From NCBI GenBank assembly GCA_036511595.1, contig DATCBY010000028.1, positions 1-52,002 of the forward strand: a DNA stretch of 52,002 bases, read 5' to 3'. How positions within the stretch are numbered: the stretch's first letter is position 1; the number at the start of each line of letters is the position of its first letter. The notes beneath the pieces are model-generated. The model had not been told where the DNA came from. It ran no database searches and saw only the letters and a list, made by a program, of their open reading frames with translations. This document shows positions 1-9,249 of the stretch, one piece after another. The stretch is from DASZQY01 sp036511595 (GTDB taxonomy: Bacteria; Pseudomonadota; Alphaproteobacteria; Rhizobiales; Kaistiaceae). Made by a program: the position numbers and the translations under genes.

Positions 1-1
1 G

Positions 2-160
2 GTGAGTGCGCCGCTGCCCTCGCGCGAGGCGGCGCTCGTCGTGGCATTAGCCAAAGGCGAGAGAAAATTGCCCGGAATCAAGGCAGCACTGAATCGCCGC
101 CTGGTTAACGGATTGCTCACTGACGAGCTTACCGCCGAAAAGCTGCTGGCCGGTCGCTAA
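2..160 (+). CDS. SorC-family sugar-responsive transcriptional regulator, C-terminal end (partial)
   Basis: An open frame enters from the left edge and ends at TAA 158-160, giving 52 visible residues. The tail has the pattern K-x(2)-GIKAAL-x(3)-LVNGLLTDE-x-TA-x(2)-LL, which is how the sugar-binding domain of SorC/DeoR-type regulators usually ends. The frame shows the same codon bias as the genes downstream. No DNA-binding part is visible because the gene starts outside the window. Its place directly upstream of a polyol transporter operon, with a palindrome over that operon's promoter, suggests it is the operon's local regulator. The family call rests on a short tail and is from memory of the family pattern. 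Confidence 0.6.
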   Translation: MSAPLPSREAALVVALAKGERKLPGIKAALNRRLVNGLLTDELTAEKLLAGR

Positions 161-239
161 CCCGCTAAATCCATAGCTCTTTTCTATTTTTGCTGCAGAA
201 GTTGATGCACGTGCCTCATGGCTGGCATGCAGGAGGCGC

Positions 240-268
240 TTGACTCTCCTCACAAATTAATGAGTAAT
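240..268 (+). promoter_or_regulatory. Candidate sigma-70 promoter of the polyol operon
   Basis: TTGACT at 240-245 is followed after 17 nt by AGTAAT at 263-268, four of six matches to the -10 consensus. It lies about 50 nt upstream of the ATG at 317. The -10 element sits inside the palindrome at 260-275, so binding there would block the polymerase. The promoter is read from the sequence only. Confidence 0.4.
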
Positions 269-275
269 TGCTCAT
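260..275 (+). promoter_or_regulatory. Palindromic operator candidate
   Basis: The 16-mer ATGAGTAATTGCTCAT is an inverted repeat with seven of eight base pairs matching about an AATT centre; only 265/270 mismatch. It covers the -10 region of the candidate promoter and is the most AT-rich stretch between the regulator tail and the transporter operon. A SorC-type regulator upstream is the obvious binder, but this is inference. Confidence 0.5.
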
Positions 276-316
276 GACCAAAGCATTTGCTCGCTTTGGA
301 TGTTGGGAGGAAATCC

Positions 317-1630
317 ATGAAACTGACTCCGATCCTGCTCGGGACGCTGGCGGCTGCGCTGCTTTCGGGCTCCGCATTCGCCGCGACCACGCTCACCATC
401 GCCACCGTCAACAACGGTGACATGATCACCATGCAGAAGCTGACGGACGACTTCACCAAGGCCAATCCGGACATCCAGCTGCAGTGGGTGACGCTCGAAG
501 AGAATGTCCTCCGCCAGAAGGTGACCACCGACATCGCCACCAAGGGCGGCCAGTACGACGTGCTGACTATCGGCACCTACGAGGTTCCGATCTGGGCGAA
601 GCAGGGCTGGCTGGTGCCGCTCGATAACCTCGGTGCCGACTACGACGTGGACGACCTCCTGCCCGCGATCCGCGGCGGCCTGTCGGTCGACGGCAAGCTC
701 TACGCGGCGCCGTTCTATGGTGAGTCGAGCTACGTCATGTACCGCAAGGACCTGATGGACAAGGCCGGGCTCAAGATGCCCGACGCGCCGACATGGGACT
801 TCATCCGGCAGGCGGCCGACAAGATGACCGACCGCGCCAACGGCATCAACGGCATCTGCCTACGCGGCAAGGCCGGCTGGGGCGAGAACATGGCGTTCCT
901 GACCGCCATGTCGAATTCGTTCGGCGCGCGCTGGTTCGACGAGAAGTGGCATCCACAGTTCGACCAGCCGGAATGGAAGAAGACCCTGCAGTTCTACGTC
1001 GACATGATGAAGGCCGACGGCCCGGCCGGCGCCTCGTCGAACGGGTTCAACGAAAACCTCACGCTCTTCCAGCAGGGCAAGTGCGGCATGTGGATCGACG
1101 CCACGGTCGCCGGCTCGTTCGTTACCGATCCGAAGAACTCGACGGTCGCCGACAAGGTCGGCTTCGCGCTCGCTCCGGACACGGGCCTCGGCAAGCGCGG
1201 CAACTGGCTGTGGGCGTGGTCACTCGCGATTCCTGCGGGCTCGCAGAAAACCGACGCCGCCGAGAAGTTCATCTCGTGGGCGACCAGCAAGCATTACGCG
1301 GAACTCGTCGCCGGCAAGGAAGGCTGGGCCAACGTGCCTCCAGGTACGCGCACCTCGCTCTACAACAACGCCGACTACACCAAGGCGGCGCCGTTTGCGG
1401 CGATGACGCTGGGTTCGATCCAGGCCGCCGACCCGACCCATCCGACCGTCAAGCCGGTGCCCTATACCGGCGTGCAGTTCGTCGCCATCCCCGAGTTCCA
1501 GGGGCTCGGCGACACGGTCGGCCAGCTCTTCTCGGCGGCTCTCGCCGGGCAGTCGAGCGTCGATGACGCTCTGAAGCAAGCGCAGGACGTGGCTACCCGC
1601 ACCATGACCAAGGGCGGCTACATCAAGTAA
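317..1630 (+). CDS. smoE: Polyol/sugar ABC transporter, periplasmic substrate-binding protein
   Basis: This is a 437-residue extracellular solute-binding protein of family 1, closest in character to the sorbitol/mannitol-binding proteins SmoE and MtlE of alphaproteobacteria. An N-terminal signal peptide runs to about residue 22, with hydrophobic LLGTLAAALL and cleavage after AFA. The mature protein starts in the usual way (TTLTIATVNNGDM) and has the family's YDV-TIGTYEVP-W segment near residue 80. I chose ATG 317 because GGGAGGAAATCC precedes it; an open frame reaches 30 nt further upstream but would spoil the signal peptide. It is the first gene of the transporter operon and is followed by a strong hairpin before the permeases. 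The exact ligand cannot be read from sequence. Confidence 0.85.
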   Translation: MKLTPILLGTLAAALLSGSAFAATTLTIATVNNGDMITMQKLTDDFTKANPDIQLQWVTLEENVLRQKVTTDIATKGGQYDVLTIGTYEVPIWAKQGWLVPLDNLGADYDVDDLLPAIRGGLSVDGKLYAAPFYGESSYVMYRKDLMDKAGLKMPDAPTWDFIRQAADKMTDRANGINGICLRGKAGWGENMAFLTAMSNSFGARWFDEKWHPQFDQPEWKKTLQFYVDMMKADGPAGASSNGFNENLTLFQQGKCGMWIDATVAGSFVTDPKNSTVADKVGFALAPDTGLGKRGNWLWAWSLAIPAGSQKTDAAEKFISWATSKHYAELVAGKEGWANVPPGTRTSLYNNADYTKAAPFAAMTLGSIQAADPTHPTVKPVPYTGVQFVAIPEFQGLGDTVGQLFSAALAGQSSVDDALKQAQDVATRTMTKGGYIK

Positions 1631-1637
1631 ACTTCCT

Positions 1638-1669
1638 CCCGGATCGGGGGCTGCCGGGAGCGATCCGGG
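1638..1669 (+). terminator. Intercistronic hairpin after the binding-protein gene
   Basis: CCCGGATCG at 1638-1646 and CGATCCGGG at 1661-1669 form a perfect 9-bp stem with a 14-nt loop, 8 nt after the stop of the binding-protein gene. There is no U-run, so it is unlikely to be a full terminator. In ABC operons such stems often protect the upstream mRNA and keep the binding protein in excess over the permeases. That role is inference here. Confidence 0.5.
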
Positions 1670-1792
1670 CAGTCTCCGACTCCGGTCGGCAACGTCGACG
1701 AAGCGGACGTGCAACCGGGAAAACACGGAGCGCCCGCCGGAAGGGAGACGGCCGCCGCTTGCTGACGCGGGCGGCCGATTGGGGAGGACGCA

Positions 1793-2665
1793 ATGGCAAC
1801 CGCCAATACCCGCGGCCTGGCGCGCGCGATGCTGCTGCCTTCGGTGGCGATCCTCTTCGTGTGGATGATCGTGCCGCTGGTCCTGACGCTCTGGTACTCG
1901 TTCCAGACCTACAACCTGCTCAATCCGATCAACAGCGGGTTCGCGGGATTTGCCAACTACACATACTTCCTGAGCGACCCGGCGTTCATCCAGGCGTTCT
2001 TCAACACGCTGATCCTGACGCTCTCCGTGCTGGTCATCACGGTGGTCGGCGGCATCCTGTTCGGGCTCCTGCTCGACCAGCCGATGTTCGGCCAGGGGAT
2101 CGTGCGCATTCTCGTCATCTCACCGTTCTTCGTCATGTCGACCGTCGCCGCGCTGGTGTGGAAGAACATGATGATGGATCCGAACTATGGCATCTTTGCC
2201 TGGATCGCCACGCGCCTCGGCTTTGCTCCCATCCTGTGGCTGCAAAACTACCCGCTCTTCTCGGTGATCATCATCGTCTCGTGGCAATGGCTGCCGTTCG
2301 CGACGCTCATCCTGCTGACGGCGCTGCAATCGCTGGACGAAGAGCAGAAGGAGGCGGCCGGCATGGACGGCGCTGGCTTCGCCAGCCTGTTCTTCTACAT
2401 CACGCTGCCGCACCTCTCGCGCGCCATCACGGTGGTCATCCTGATCGAGACCATCTTCCTGCTGTCGGTGTTCGCCGAGATCCTGGTCACGACCAGCGGC
2501 GGCCCCGGCTACGCCTCCACCAACATCGCCTACCTCGTCTATCACCAGGCCCTGCTCGACTACGACGTCGGCGGGGCGTCGGCCGGCGGCGTCGTGGCGG
2601 TCATCCTCGCCAACATCGTCGCCTTCTTCCTTGTCCGCATCGTCGGCAAGAACCTCGACGCGTAG
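1793..2665 (+). CDS. smoF: Polyol/sugar ABC transporter, MalF-type permease
   Basis: A 290-residue inner-membrane permease with about six hydrophobic segments, the first at roughly residues 15-40 (LPSVAILFVWMIVPLVL). The cytoplasmic EAA loop that contacts the ATPase is clear near residue 190 (EAAGMDGAGF), followed by ITLPHL. ATG 1793 is preceded by GGGGAGG. Length and layout match the MalF-like partner in polyol importers, and the companion MalG-type permease begins 12 nt after its stop. It pairs with that protein to form the channel for the solute delivered by the upstream binding protein. Confidence 0.85.
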   Translation: MATANTRGLARAMLLPSVAILFVWMIVPLVLTLWYSFQTYNLLNPINSGFAGFANYTYFLSDPAFIQAFFNTLILTLSVLVITVVGGILFGLLLDQPMFGQGIVRILVISPFFVMSTVAALVWKNMMMDPNYGIFAWIATRLGFAPILWLQNYPLFSVIIIVSWQWLPFATLILLTALQSLDEEQKEAAGMDGAGFASLFFYITLPHLSRAITVVILIETIFLLSVFAEILVTTSGGPGYASTNIAYLVYHQALLDYDVGGASAGGVVAVILANIVAFFLVRIVGKNLDA

Positions 2666-2677
2666 GGAGAAAAAATC

Positions 2678-3508
2678 ATGGCCCGCGCCGTCACCCTGCG
2701 GAGAAAATGGACCTTCACGATCGTCAGCTGGATCGTGGCGCTGCTCATCTTCTTCCCGATCCTGTGGACGTTCCTGACCGCCTTCAAGACCGAGGGCGAC
2801 GCCATCCTGTTCCCGCCGGCGTTCCTGCCGCCGCACTGGACGCTGGAAAATTTCTTCGAGGTGCAATCGCGCTCCGACTACTTCAAGCACTTCTTCAACT
2901 CGGTCGTCATTGCCGGCGGCTCGACCATCCTGGCGCTGATCGTCGCGGTGCCGGCGGCGTGGTCGATGGCCTTCTCGCCGTCGAAGCGCACCAAGGACAT
3001 CCTGATGTGGATGCTGTCCACCAAGATGATGCCGGCCGTCGGCGTGCTGGTGCCGATCTACCTGATCTTCAAGAACCTCGGCCTGCTCGACAGTCTCGCC
3101 GGCCTCACCGTCATCCTGATGCTGATCAACCTGCCGATCGTGGTCTGGATGCTCTATACCTACTTCAAGGAGATTCCGGTCGATATCCTCGAGGCCAGCC
3201 GCATGGACGGCGCCGAGCTGTGGAAAGAGATCGTCTACGTGCTGTTGCCGATGGCGGTGCCGGGCATCGCCTCGACCATGCTGCTCAACGTCATCCTCGC
3301 CTGGAACGAGGCGTTCTGGACGCTGAACCTGACGGCAGCCAACGCGGCACCACTCACCGCCTTCATCGCCTCCTACTCCAGCCCCGAGGGCCTGTTCTGG
3401 GCCAAGCTGTCGGCGGCCTCGACGCTCGCCATCGCGCCGATCCTGCTGCTCGGCTGGTTCAGCCAGAAGCAGCTCGTCCGCGGGCTCACCTTCGGCGCCG
3501 TGAAATGA
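2678..3508 (+). CDS. smoG: Polyol/sugar ABC transporter, MalG-type permease
   Basis: A 276-residue membrane protein with about six transmembrane segments and the EAA loop near residue 170 (EASRMDGAELW), ending in VLLPMAVPG. The N-terminus is short and basic before the first helix (VSWIVALLIFFPILWTF), as in MalG-like subunits. GGGAGAAAAAATC precedes ATG 2678. It is the second channel subunit of the importer and is followed after 28 nt by the ATPase gene. Confidence 0.85.
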   Translation: MARAVTLRRKWTFTIVSWIVALLIFFPILWTFLTAFKTEGDAILFPPAFLPPHWTLENFFEVQSRSDYFKHFFNSVVIAGGSTILALIVAVPAAWSMAFSPSKRTKDILMWMLSTKMMPAVGVLVPIYLIFKNLGLLDSLAGLTVILMLINLPIVVWMLYTYFKEIPVDILEASRMDGAELWKEIVYVLLPMAVPGIASTMLLNVILAWNEAFWTLNLTAANAAPLTAFIASYSSPEGLFWAKLSAASTLAIAPILLLGWFSQKQLVRGLTFGAVK

Positions 3509-3536
3509 CCAACGCCCGCAACAAGGGAGACGCCTG

Positions 3537-4541
<1,005 letters not shown>

Positions 4542-4573
4542 GCCTTCGCAGACACCGCGCAGGAGTTTCGACG

Positions 4574-5347
4574 ATGTATCTTGAGATGTTCAAGCTCGGT
4601 GGCCGCACCGCCCTGGTTACGGGAGGAGGCCGCGCCATCGGGCTTGCCTGCGCCGAGGCGCTGGCCGAGGCCGGCGCCAGGGTGACCATCGCCGACTACG
4701 ACGCGGCGATCGCCGAGGAAGGCCGCGCCGCGATGAAGGCCAAGGGCTACGACGTCGACATCGCCATCATGGACGTGACCAACCCGACGCGCGTCACCGA
4801 GGTCGCCGACGATTTCGTCCGCCGCCAGGGCAAGATCGACATCCTCGTCAACAACGCCGGCATCGCGCGCAGCGAGACCCCGGCCGAGACGGTTACCGAC
4901 GAGCACTGGCTGAACGTCATCGACGTCAATCTCAACGGCGTCTTCTGGTGCTGCCGCGCCTTCGGCCGCCACATGCTGGCGTCGAAATCCGGCGCGATCG
5001 TCAACATGGGTTCGATGTCGGGCTTCATCGTCAACAAGCCGCAGGAGCAGGCCTTCTACAACGCCTCCAAGGCCGGCGTGCATCACCTGACGAAGTCGCT
5101 GGCGGCGGAATGGGGCGCGCGCGGCGTGCGCGTCAACGCCGTGGCGCCGACCTACATCAACACACCGCTCAACGCCTTCGTGAAGCAGAACCCGAAGATG
5201 TACGACGCCTGGATCGGCGGCACCCCGATGGGGCGCATGGGCGAGGTCGAGGAGATCGCCTCGGTGGTCTTGTTCCTGGCCGGCGATGCTGCCAGTCTGA
5301 TGACCGGGAGCGTCGTGGTGGTCGACGGCGGCTATACCTGCTGGTAG
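4574..5347 (+). CDS. SDR-family polyol dehydrogenase (galactitol/sorbitol dehydrogenase type)
   Basis: A 257-residue classical short-chain dehydrogenase that should oxidise a polyol hydroxyl with NAD(P). The cofactor loop is TGGGRAIG at residues 16-23, NNAG at 93-96, and the catalytic set is Ser147, Tyr162 and Lys166 (YNASK). Asp41 after the second strand (IADYD) points to NAD rather than NADP. Segments such as VFWCCRAFGRHM, GSMSG-IVNKPQ and the ending VDGGYTCW resemble Rhodobacter galactitol dehydrogenase as I remember it. ATG 4574 follows AGGAG at normal spacing. It sits between the transporter and a pentulose-type kinase, consistent with turning an imported polyol into a ketose. The substrate is not settled. 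Confidence 0.8.
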   Translation: MYLEMFKLGGRTALVTGGGRAIGLACAEALAEAGARVTIADYDAAIAEEGRAAMKAKGYDVDIAIMDVTNPTRVTEVADDFVRRQGKIDILVNNAGIARSETPAETVTDEHWLNVIDVNLNGVFWCCRAFGRHMLASKSGAIVNMGSMSGFIVNKPQEQAFYNASKAGVHHLTKSLAAEWGARGVRVNAVAPTYINTPLNAFVKQNPKMYDAWIGGTPMGRMGEVEEIASVVLFLAGDAASLMTGSVVVVDGGYTCW

Positions 5348-5374
5348 CTGCCCCCACTGCCGGGTAAGCAACGC

Positions 5375-7024
5375 ATGGCCAGCCTGTTCGTGGGGCTAGA
5401 CGTCGGCACGGGAAGCGCCCGCGCCGGGCTGTTCACCGCCGACGGCACGCTGATCGCGGTCGCCAAACGCCCGATCGAGACGTGGCGCGAAGCCGGCGAC
5501 ATCGTCGAGCAGTCTTCCGAGGATATCTGGCAAGCGTGCGCGTCGGCACTCCGCGCCGCGCTCGCCGAGGCGGCGGCAAAGCCGGAGGATGTCGGCGGCA
5601 TCGGCTTCGACGCGACCTGTTCGCTGGTCGTCGTCGACGAGGACGGCGCGCCGCTTTCGGTAAGCCCGTCCAGCGAGGCACGCCGCAACGTCATCGTGTG
5701 GATGGATCACCGCGCCGTCGGCGAGGCGCGGCGCATCGACGAGACCGGCGACGACGTGCTGCGCTATGTCGGCGGCAGCATCTCGCCGGAGATGGAGATG
5801 CCGAAGCTGCTGTGGCTGAAGACGCATCTCGCGAAGACCTTCGCGGGCGCCGGCAATTTCTTCGACCTCGCCGATTTCCTGTCGTGGCGGGCGACGGGCA
5901 GCACGATCCGCTCGACCTGCACCGTCACCTGCAAGTGGTCCTACCTCGCCCACGAGGGCGGCTGGAGCGATGGTTTTCTCGACCGCATCGGGCTGGCGGA
6001 CCTTGCGGCGCAATCGCACCGGCGGATCGGGCGGCAGGTGGTGCCGCCGGGCACGGCCTTGGGCGCCGGGCTGACCGCCGAGGCGGCGCGCGACTTCGGC
6101 CTGTTGCCGGGTACGCCGGTCGGCGCCGGGTTGATCGATGCGCATGCCGGCGGGCTGGGCACGCTTGGCGGGCGCACCGCCGACGGCGCCCGCGCCGATC
6201 CGACGCGGCGGCTCGGCTACATCATGGGCACCTCGGCCTGTATCATGGCGACGACGCGCGAGCCGACGTTCGTGCCTGGCGTGTGGGGGCCGTACTACTC
6301 GGCGATGGTGCCGGGGCTGTGGCTGAACGAGGGCGGGCAATCGACGGCGGGCGCGGCGATCGACCATCTCGTGCGTTCGCACGCGGCTTATGCGCAGGCG
6401 GCGGCGGATGCGAAAGCGGCGGGACGCACGCTGCTCGACCATCTCGAGGATCGCATCGCCGGGCGCGGGCGGCCGCTGTCGGAAGCCGCATACCTGGCGA
6501 GGGACCGGCATGTGCTGCCGGATTTTCTCGGTAATCGGTCACCCTTTGCCGACCCCGACGTGCGCGGGGTCATCGCCGGGCTGGCGCTGGACGATACGGT
6601 CGAGGACCTGGAACGGCACTTTGTCGCCGGCCTTTGCGGGCTCGCCTATGGGCTGGCGGAAGTGGTCGATGCGCTCGGCGCCAAGGGGATTTCGGCGGAG
6701 AGCATCGTCGCCAGCGGCGGCGCCAGCCACAGCCGGCTGGTGCGCCAGATCCTTGCCGATGCGACTGGCGTGCCGGTGGTGCTGCCGGAAACCAGCGAGC
6801 CGGTGCTGCTCGGTGCGGCGATGCTGGCGACGGTCGCGGCCGGGCAACATGCGACGACAGTCGAGGCCATGCTGGCGATGGCGCGCGACGGCATTTCCAC
6901 CGAGCCGACGCCTGCCGATGTGGCCGCCTTCCACGGTAACAAGCGGACGGTGCACACCCTGCTGCGCCGGCTGGCGGGCGAGGCGCGATCAGCAATGGGC
7001 GCGGCGTCTGAACCTGGCCACTGA
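5375..7024 (+). CDS. FGGY-family carbohydrate kinase, D-ribulokinase-like
   Basis: A 549-residue kinase of the FGGY family that phosphorylates a ketopentose with ATP. It opens with the phosphate-binding LFVGLDVGTGSARAG, has DATCS near residue 75, WMDHRA near 110, and the C-terminal GGASHS-LVRQILAD followed by PEPVLLGAA-type residues. The MEMPKLLWLK and DLADFL segments and its length favour the ribulokinase-like branch containing yeast YDR109c and human FGGY, which act on D-ribulose, over xylulokinase. It lies 27 nt after the SDR gene and is probably the last gene of the operon. With the dehydrogenase it suggests ribitol or arabinitol use, but sorbitol-derived sugars are not excluded. Confidence 0.8.
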   Translation: MASLFVGLDVGTGSARAGLFTADGTLIAVAKRPIETWREAGDIVEQSSEDIWQACASALRAALAEAAAKPEDVGGIGFDATCSLVVVDEDGAPLSVSPSSEARRNVIVWMDHRAVGEARRIDETGDDVLRYVGGSISPEMEMPKLLWLKTHLAKTFAGAGNFFDLADFLSWRATGSTIRSTCTVTCKWSYLAHEGGWSDGFLDRIGLADLAAQSHRRIGRQVVPPGTALGAGLTAEAARDFGLLPGTPVGAGLIDAHAGGLGTLGGRTADGARADPTRRLGYIMGTSACIMATTREPTFVPGVWGPYYSAMVPGLWLNEGGQSTAGAAIDHLVRSHAAYAQAAADAKAAGRTLLDHLEDRIAGRGRPLSEAAYLARDRHVLPDFLGNRSPFADPDVRGVIAGLALDDTVEDLERHFVAGLCGLAYGLAEVVDALGAKGISAESIVASGGASHSRLVRQILADATGVPVVLPETSEPVLLGAAMLATVAAGQHATTVEAMLAMARDGISTEPTPADVAAFHGNKRTVHTLLRRLAGEARSAMGAASEPGH

Positions 7025-7044
7025 GGGAGACTGGCGCAGTCGGC

Positions 7045-7875
7045 TTAGTGGCTGAACAGACAGGGCACCGGCGAACGGGAGAGCAGGCCGCGCGTGACGC
7101 CGCCGAAGACCCATTCGCGCAGGCGCGCATGGCCGTAGGCGCCCGCCACGATGAGGCCGGCCTGCTGGCGCGTGGCGAAGTCGAGCACCTCGTCCTCGAC
7201 CGTGGCGCGTCCGCGCCGGCGAATCTCGGTCGTAGCGGCAATGCCGTGGCGGGACAGGAATCCGGCGGCGTCGGCGAGCGAGGGGTCGGCCTCGTCGCCC
7301 TCCTGAATCGAGAAGATGACGATTTTGGCGGCGGCCTTCATGAAGGGGACTGCGTCGGAGAGGGCACGCTGGGATTCCGGGGTGTTCTTCCAGGCGACAA
7401 CGATCGTGCCGAGATCGGTCCCGACGTAGGCGGCGGGAACGACCAGGACAGGGCGGCCGATGCGCAACAGCACGTCATCCGCCGACGGGCCACTGAGATT
7501 GCCGAGCTGGGAACGCTCGCCGCTGCCCAGAACGACGAGATCGGCGGCCGTGGCGGCGCCGGCAATGGCGATAGACGGGGGCGAGAAAGCCTCGCGCCAG
7601 CCGGATTTGACGCCGGCCGCGTTCGTCGCCGCCGTGAACGTCTCCCGGCTGGTAGCGAATTCGGCCTCGAGCTCGGTGCGGTCGATGTCGCCGTAGTCGG
7701 GCCCGATGGCGGCCGTACCGAGGGCGGCGTCGTAGAGTTCGAGCGGCAGGCGCGGCAGCGCCGCCGTGAAACCGATCAGGGTGGCGTCGAATTTCAGCGC
7801 AAGGTCTATGGCCAGCCGCGTCCGGGCGTTCGACGCGGCGAGGCTGTCGACATGAACCAGAATGGTCCTGAACAT
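7045..7875 (-). CDS. Universal stress protein, tandem UspA domains
   Basis: A 276-residue cytoplasmic protein with two UspA-like halves, roughly residues 1-140 and 145-276. The first starts FRTILVHVDSL and reaches LVVLGSGERSQ; the second starts TIVVAWKNTPES and contains GAYGHARLREWVFGGVTR near the end, the usual nucleotide-binding pattern of this family. Tandem forms of 270-300 residues are common in alphaproteobacteria. It ends 20 nt from the kinase on the opposite strand and begins 61 nt after the phosphofructokinase on the same strand, so the two may be co-transcribed. A specific role cannot be read from sequence. Confidence 0.85.
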   Translation of the reverse strand: MFRTILVHVDSLAASNARTRLAIDLALKFDATLIGFTAALPRLPLELYDAALGTAAIGPDYGDIDRTELEAEFATSRETFTAATNAAGVKSGWREAFSPPSIAIAGAATAADLVVLGSGERSQLGNLSGPSADDVLLRIGRPVLVVPAAYVGTDLGTIVVAWKNTPESQRALSDAVPFMKAAAKIVIFSIQEGDEADPSLADAAGFLSRHGIAATTEIRRRGRATVEDEVLDFATRQQAGLIVAGAYGHARLREWVFGGVTRGLLSRSPVPCLFSH

Positions 7876-7936
7876 GAAAGGCTCCGCGGGGAGAACGATC
7901 GAGGGGGAAACGGACCAAATATAGGGCGGAGCCCGC

Positions 7937-9106
7937 TCAGAGGAACGGCGCGAAGACGTCGGGGGGCGGAGGGAGAAGGCGAGAGAGATAGGCGACGCCG
8001 GCCGGCGACAGGCGATTTTCGGCGGGCGTCATGAAATCTTCGGGCATCAGGCGGGTCTTGCCGGCGACGGCGCCAAGCGTCACCACGCCGCAGGTCGTGC
8101 CGTCGGCGCCGTGGAGGAGCGTGACCGAGCCGCTGCCGTCGGCGGCCGCGGCGACCGCGTGGACGCCGACGTCGAAGGCCTCGCGCCGGTCGACCTCGCT
8201 GATCGTTCCCGAAAAGGCGCGCGGCAGGTAGCCGAAGGTATCGACGCGGGCGCGCACGCCCGGAAATTCCCTGGCGAGCTCCATCTGCATCGCCTGGCCG
8301 AGATCGCCGGTGGAGAGCTGGACGTTGCCATGGGCATCGCGCTGCACCTCCCCCATCAGCTGCTCGGCAAGAGGGCGACCGTCGGCGGTTGCCACACCCT
8401 CCGACATGGCGACGATGCAGCGATTGAATTTCTGGCGAATGGCCCGCACGTCGGCGAGGAATTTCTCGACCGAGAAAGGACGCTCGGGGACATAGACGAG
8501 ATGCGGGCCATCGGCTTCCGCGCGCCGCCAAGCGGCCGAGGCGGCGGTCAGGAAGCCGGCATGCCGGCCCATGACGATGCCGACGTAGATGCCCGGAAGC
8601 GCGCGAAAGTCGAGGTCGATCGACTGGAAGGCGTGGGCGACGAACAGGGCGGCGGACATGAAACCCGGCGTGTGATCGTTCTCGACCAGATCGTTATCGA
8701 TGGTCTTGGGGGCGTGGACGAAGGCTATCCTGCCGTCGTCGGCGGCGCTCAGCACCTGGAGCGTGCCGGCGGTGTCGTTGCCGCCGATATAGATGAAGGC
8801 GTCGGCGGCCACCGCCCGCAACTGATCGAGGATGCGCGCGCAATATTGCTCGTCTGGCTTGTCGCGCGTGCTGCCCAGCGCCGCGTTGGGGGTGAGGCCG
8901 ATGCGGCGGAGATCCGCCTCGGGGATCGCGGAAAGATCGATGAAATGATCGTTGCGAATGCCGCGTACTCCGTGACGGGCGCCGAGGACCCGCGCGCCGG
9001 GATGGCGCCGACGGATGGCGATGGCCGCGCCGGCGACGGTCTGGTTGATGACCGCGGTCGGGCCGCCACCCTGGGCGATCACGAACACCTTGCCCATTTC
9101 CGTCAT
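7937..9106 (-). CDS. pfp: 6-phosphofructokinase, PPi-dependent type
   Basis: A 389-residue phosphofructokinase that converts fructose 6-phosphate to the 1,6-bisphosphate. Family marks are AQGGGPTAVIN at the N-terminus, the conserved PKTIDNDL, and GIVMGRHAGFL. At the donor site it has YIGGNDTAG where ATP enzymes have GGDGS, a replacement typical of the pyrophosphate-using clade, so PPi is the likelier donor and the step may be reversible. ATG 9106 is used; ATG 9097, three codons later, has a better-spaced G-rich leader. An in-frame extension to 9184 lacks conserved sequence and was left out. It is divergent from the adenylate cyclase gene and upstream of the stress protein. Confidence 0.85.
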   Translation of the reverse strand: MTEMGKVFVIAQGGGPTAVINQTVAGAAIAIRRRHPGARVLGARHGVRGIRNDHFIDLSAIPEADLRRIGLTPNAALGSTRDKPDEQYCARILDQLRAVAADAFIYIGGNDTAGTLQVLSAADDGRIAFVHAPKTIDNDLVENDHTPGFMSAALFVAHAFQSIDLDFRALPGIYVGIVMGRHAGFLTAASAAWRRAEADGPHLVYVPERPFSVEKFLADVRAIRQKFNRCIVAMSEGVATADGRPLAEQLMGEVQRDAHGNVQLSTGDLGQAMQMELAREFPGVRARVDTFGYLPRAFSGTISEVDRREAFDVGVHAVAAAADGSGSVTLLHGADGTTCGVVTLGAVAGKTRLMPEDFMTPAENRLSPAGVAYLSRLLPPPPDVFAPFL

Positions 9107-9249
9107 CCCCCGCCCGTCGCAGAAATGCGGCCGGACAATCACCCGGACCGCAAAAGTTGACAAGCAGCGCTGCCGGGGGCGCAAGGCTCTGGCGCGGGGG
9201 CGCGGGCCGCGATAGTGGAAGCCGTGAAACCACGTTAAACCCGAGCCGC

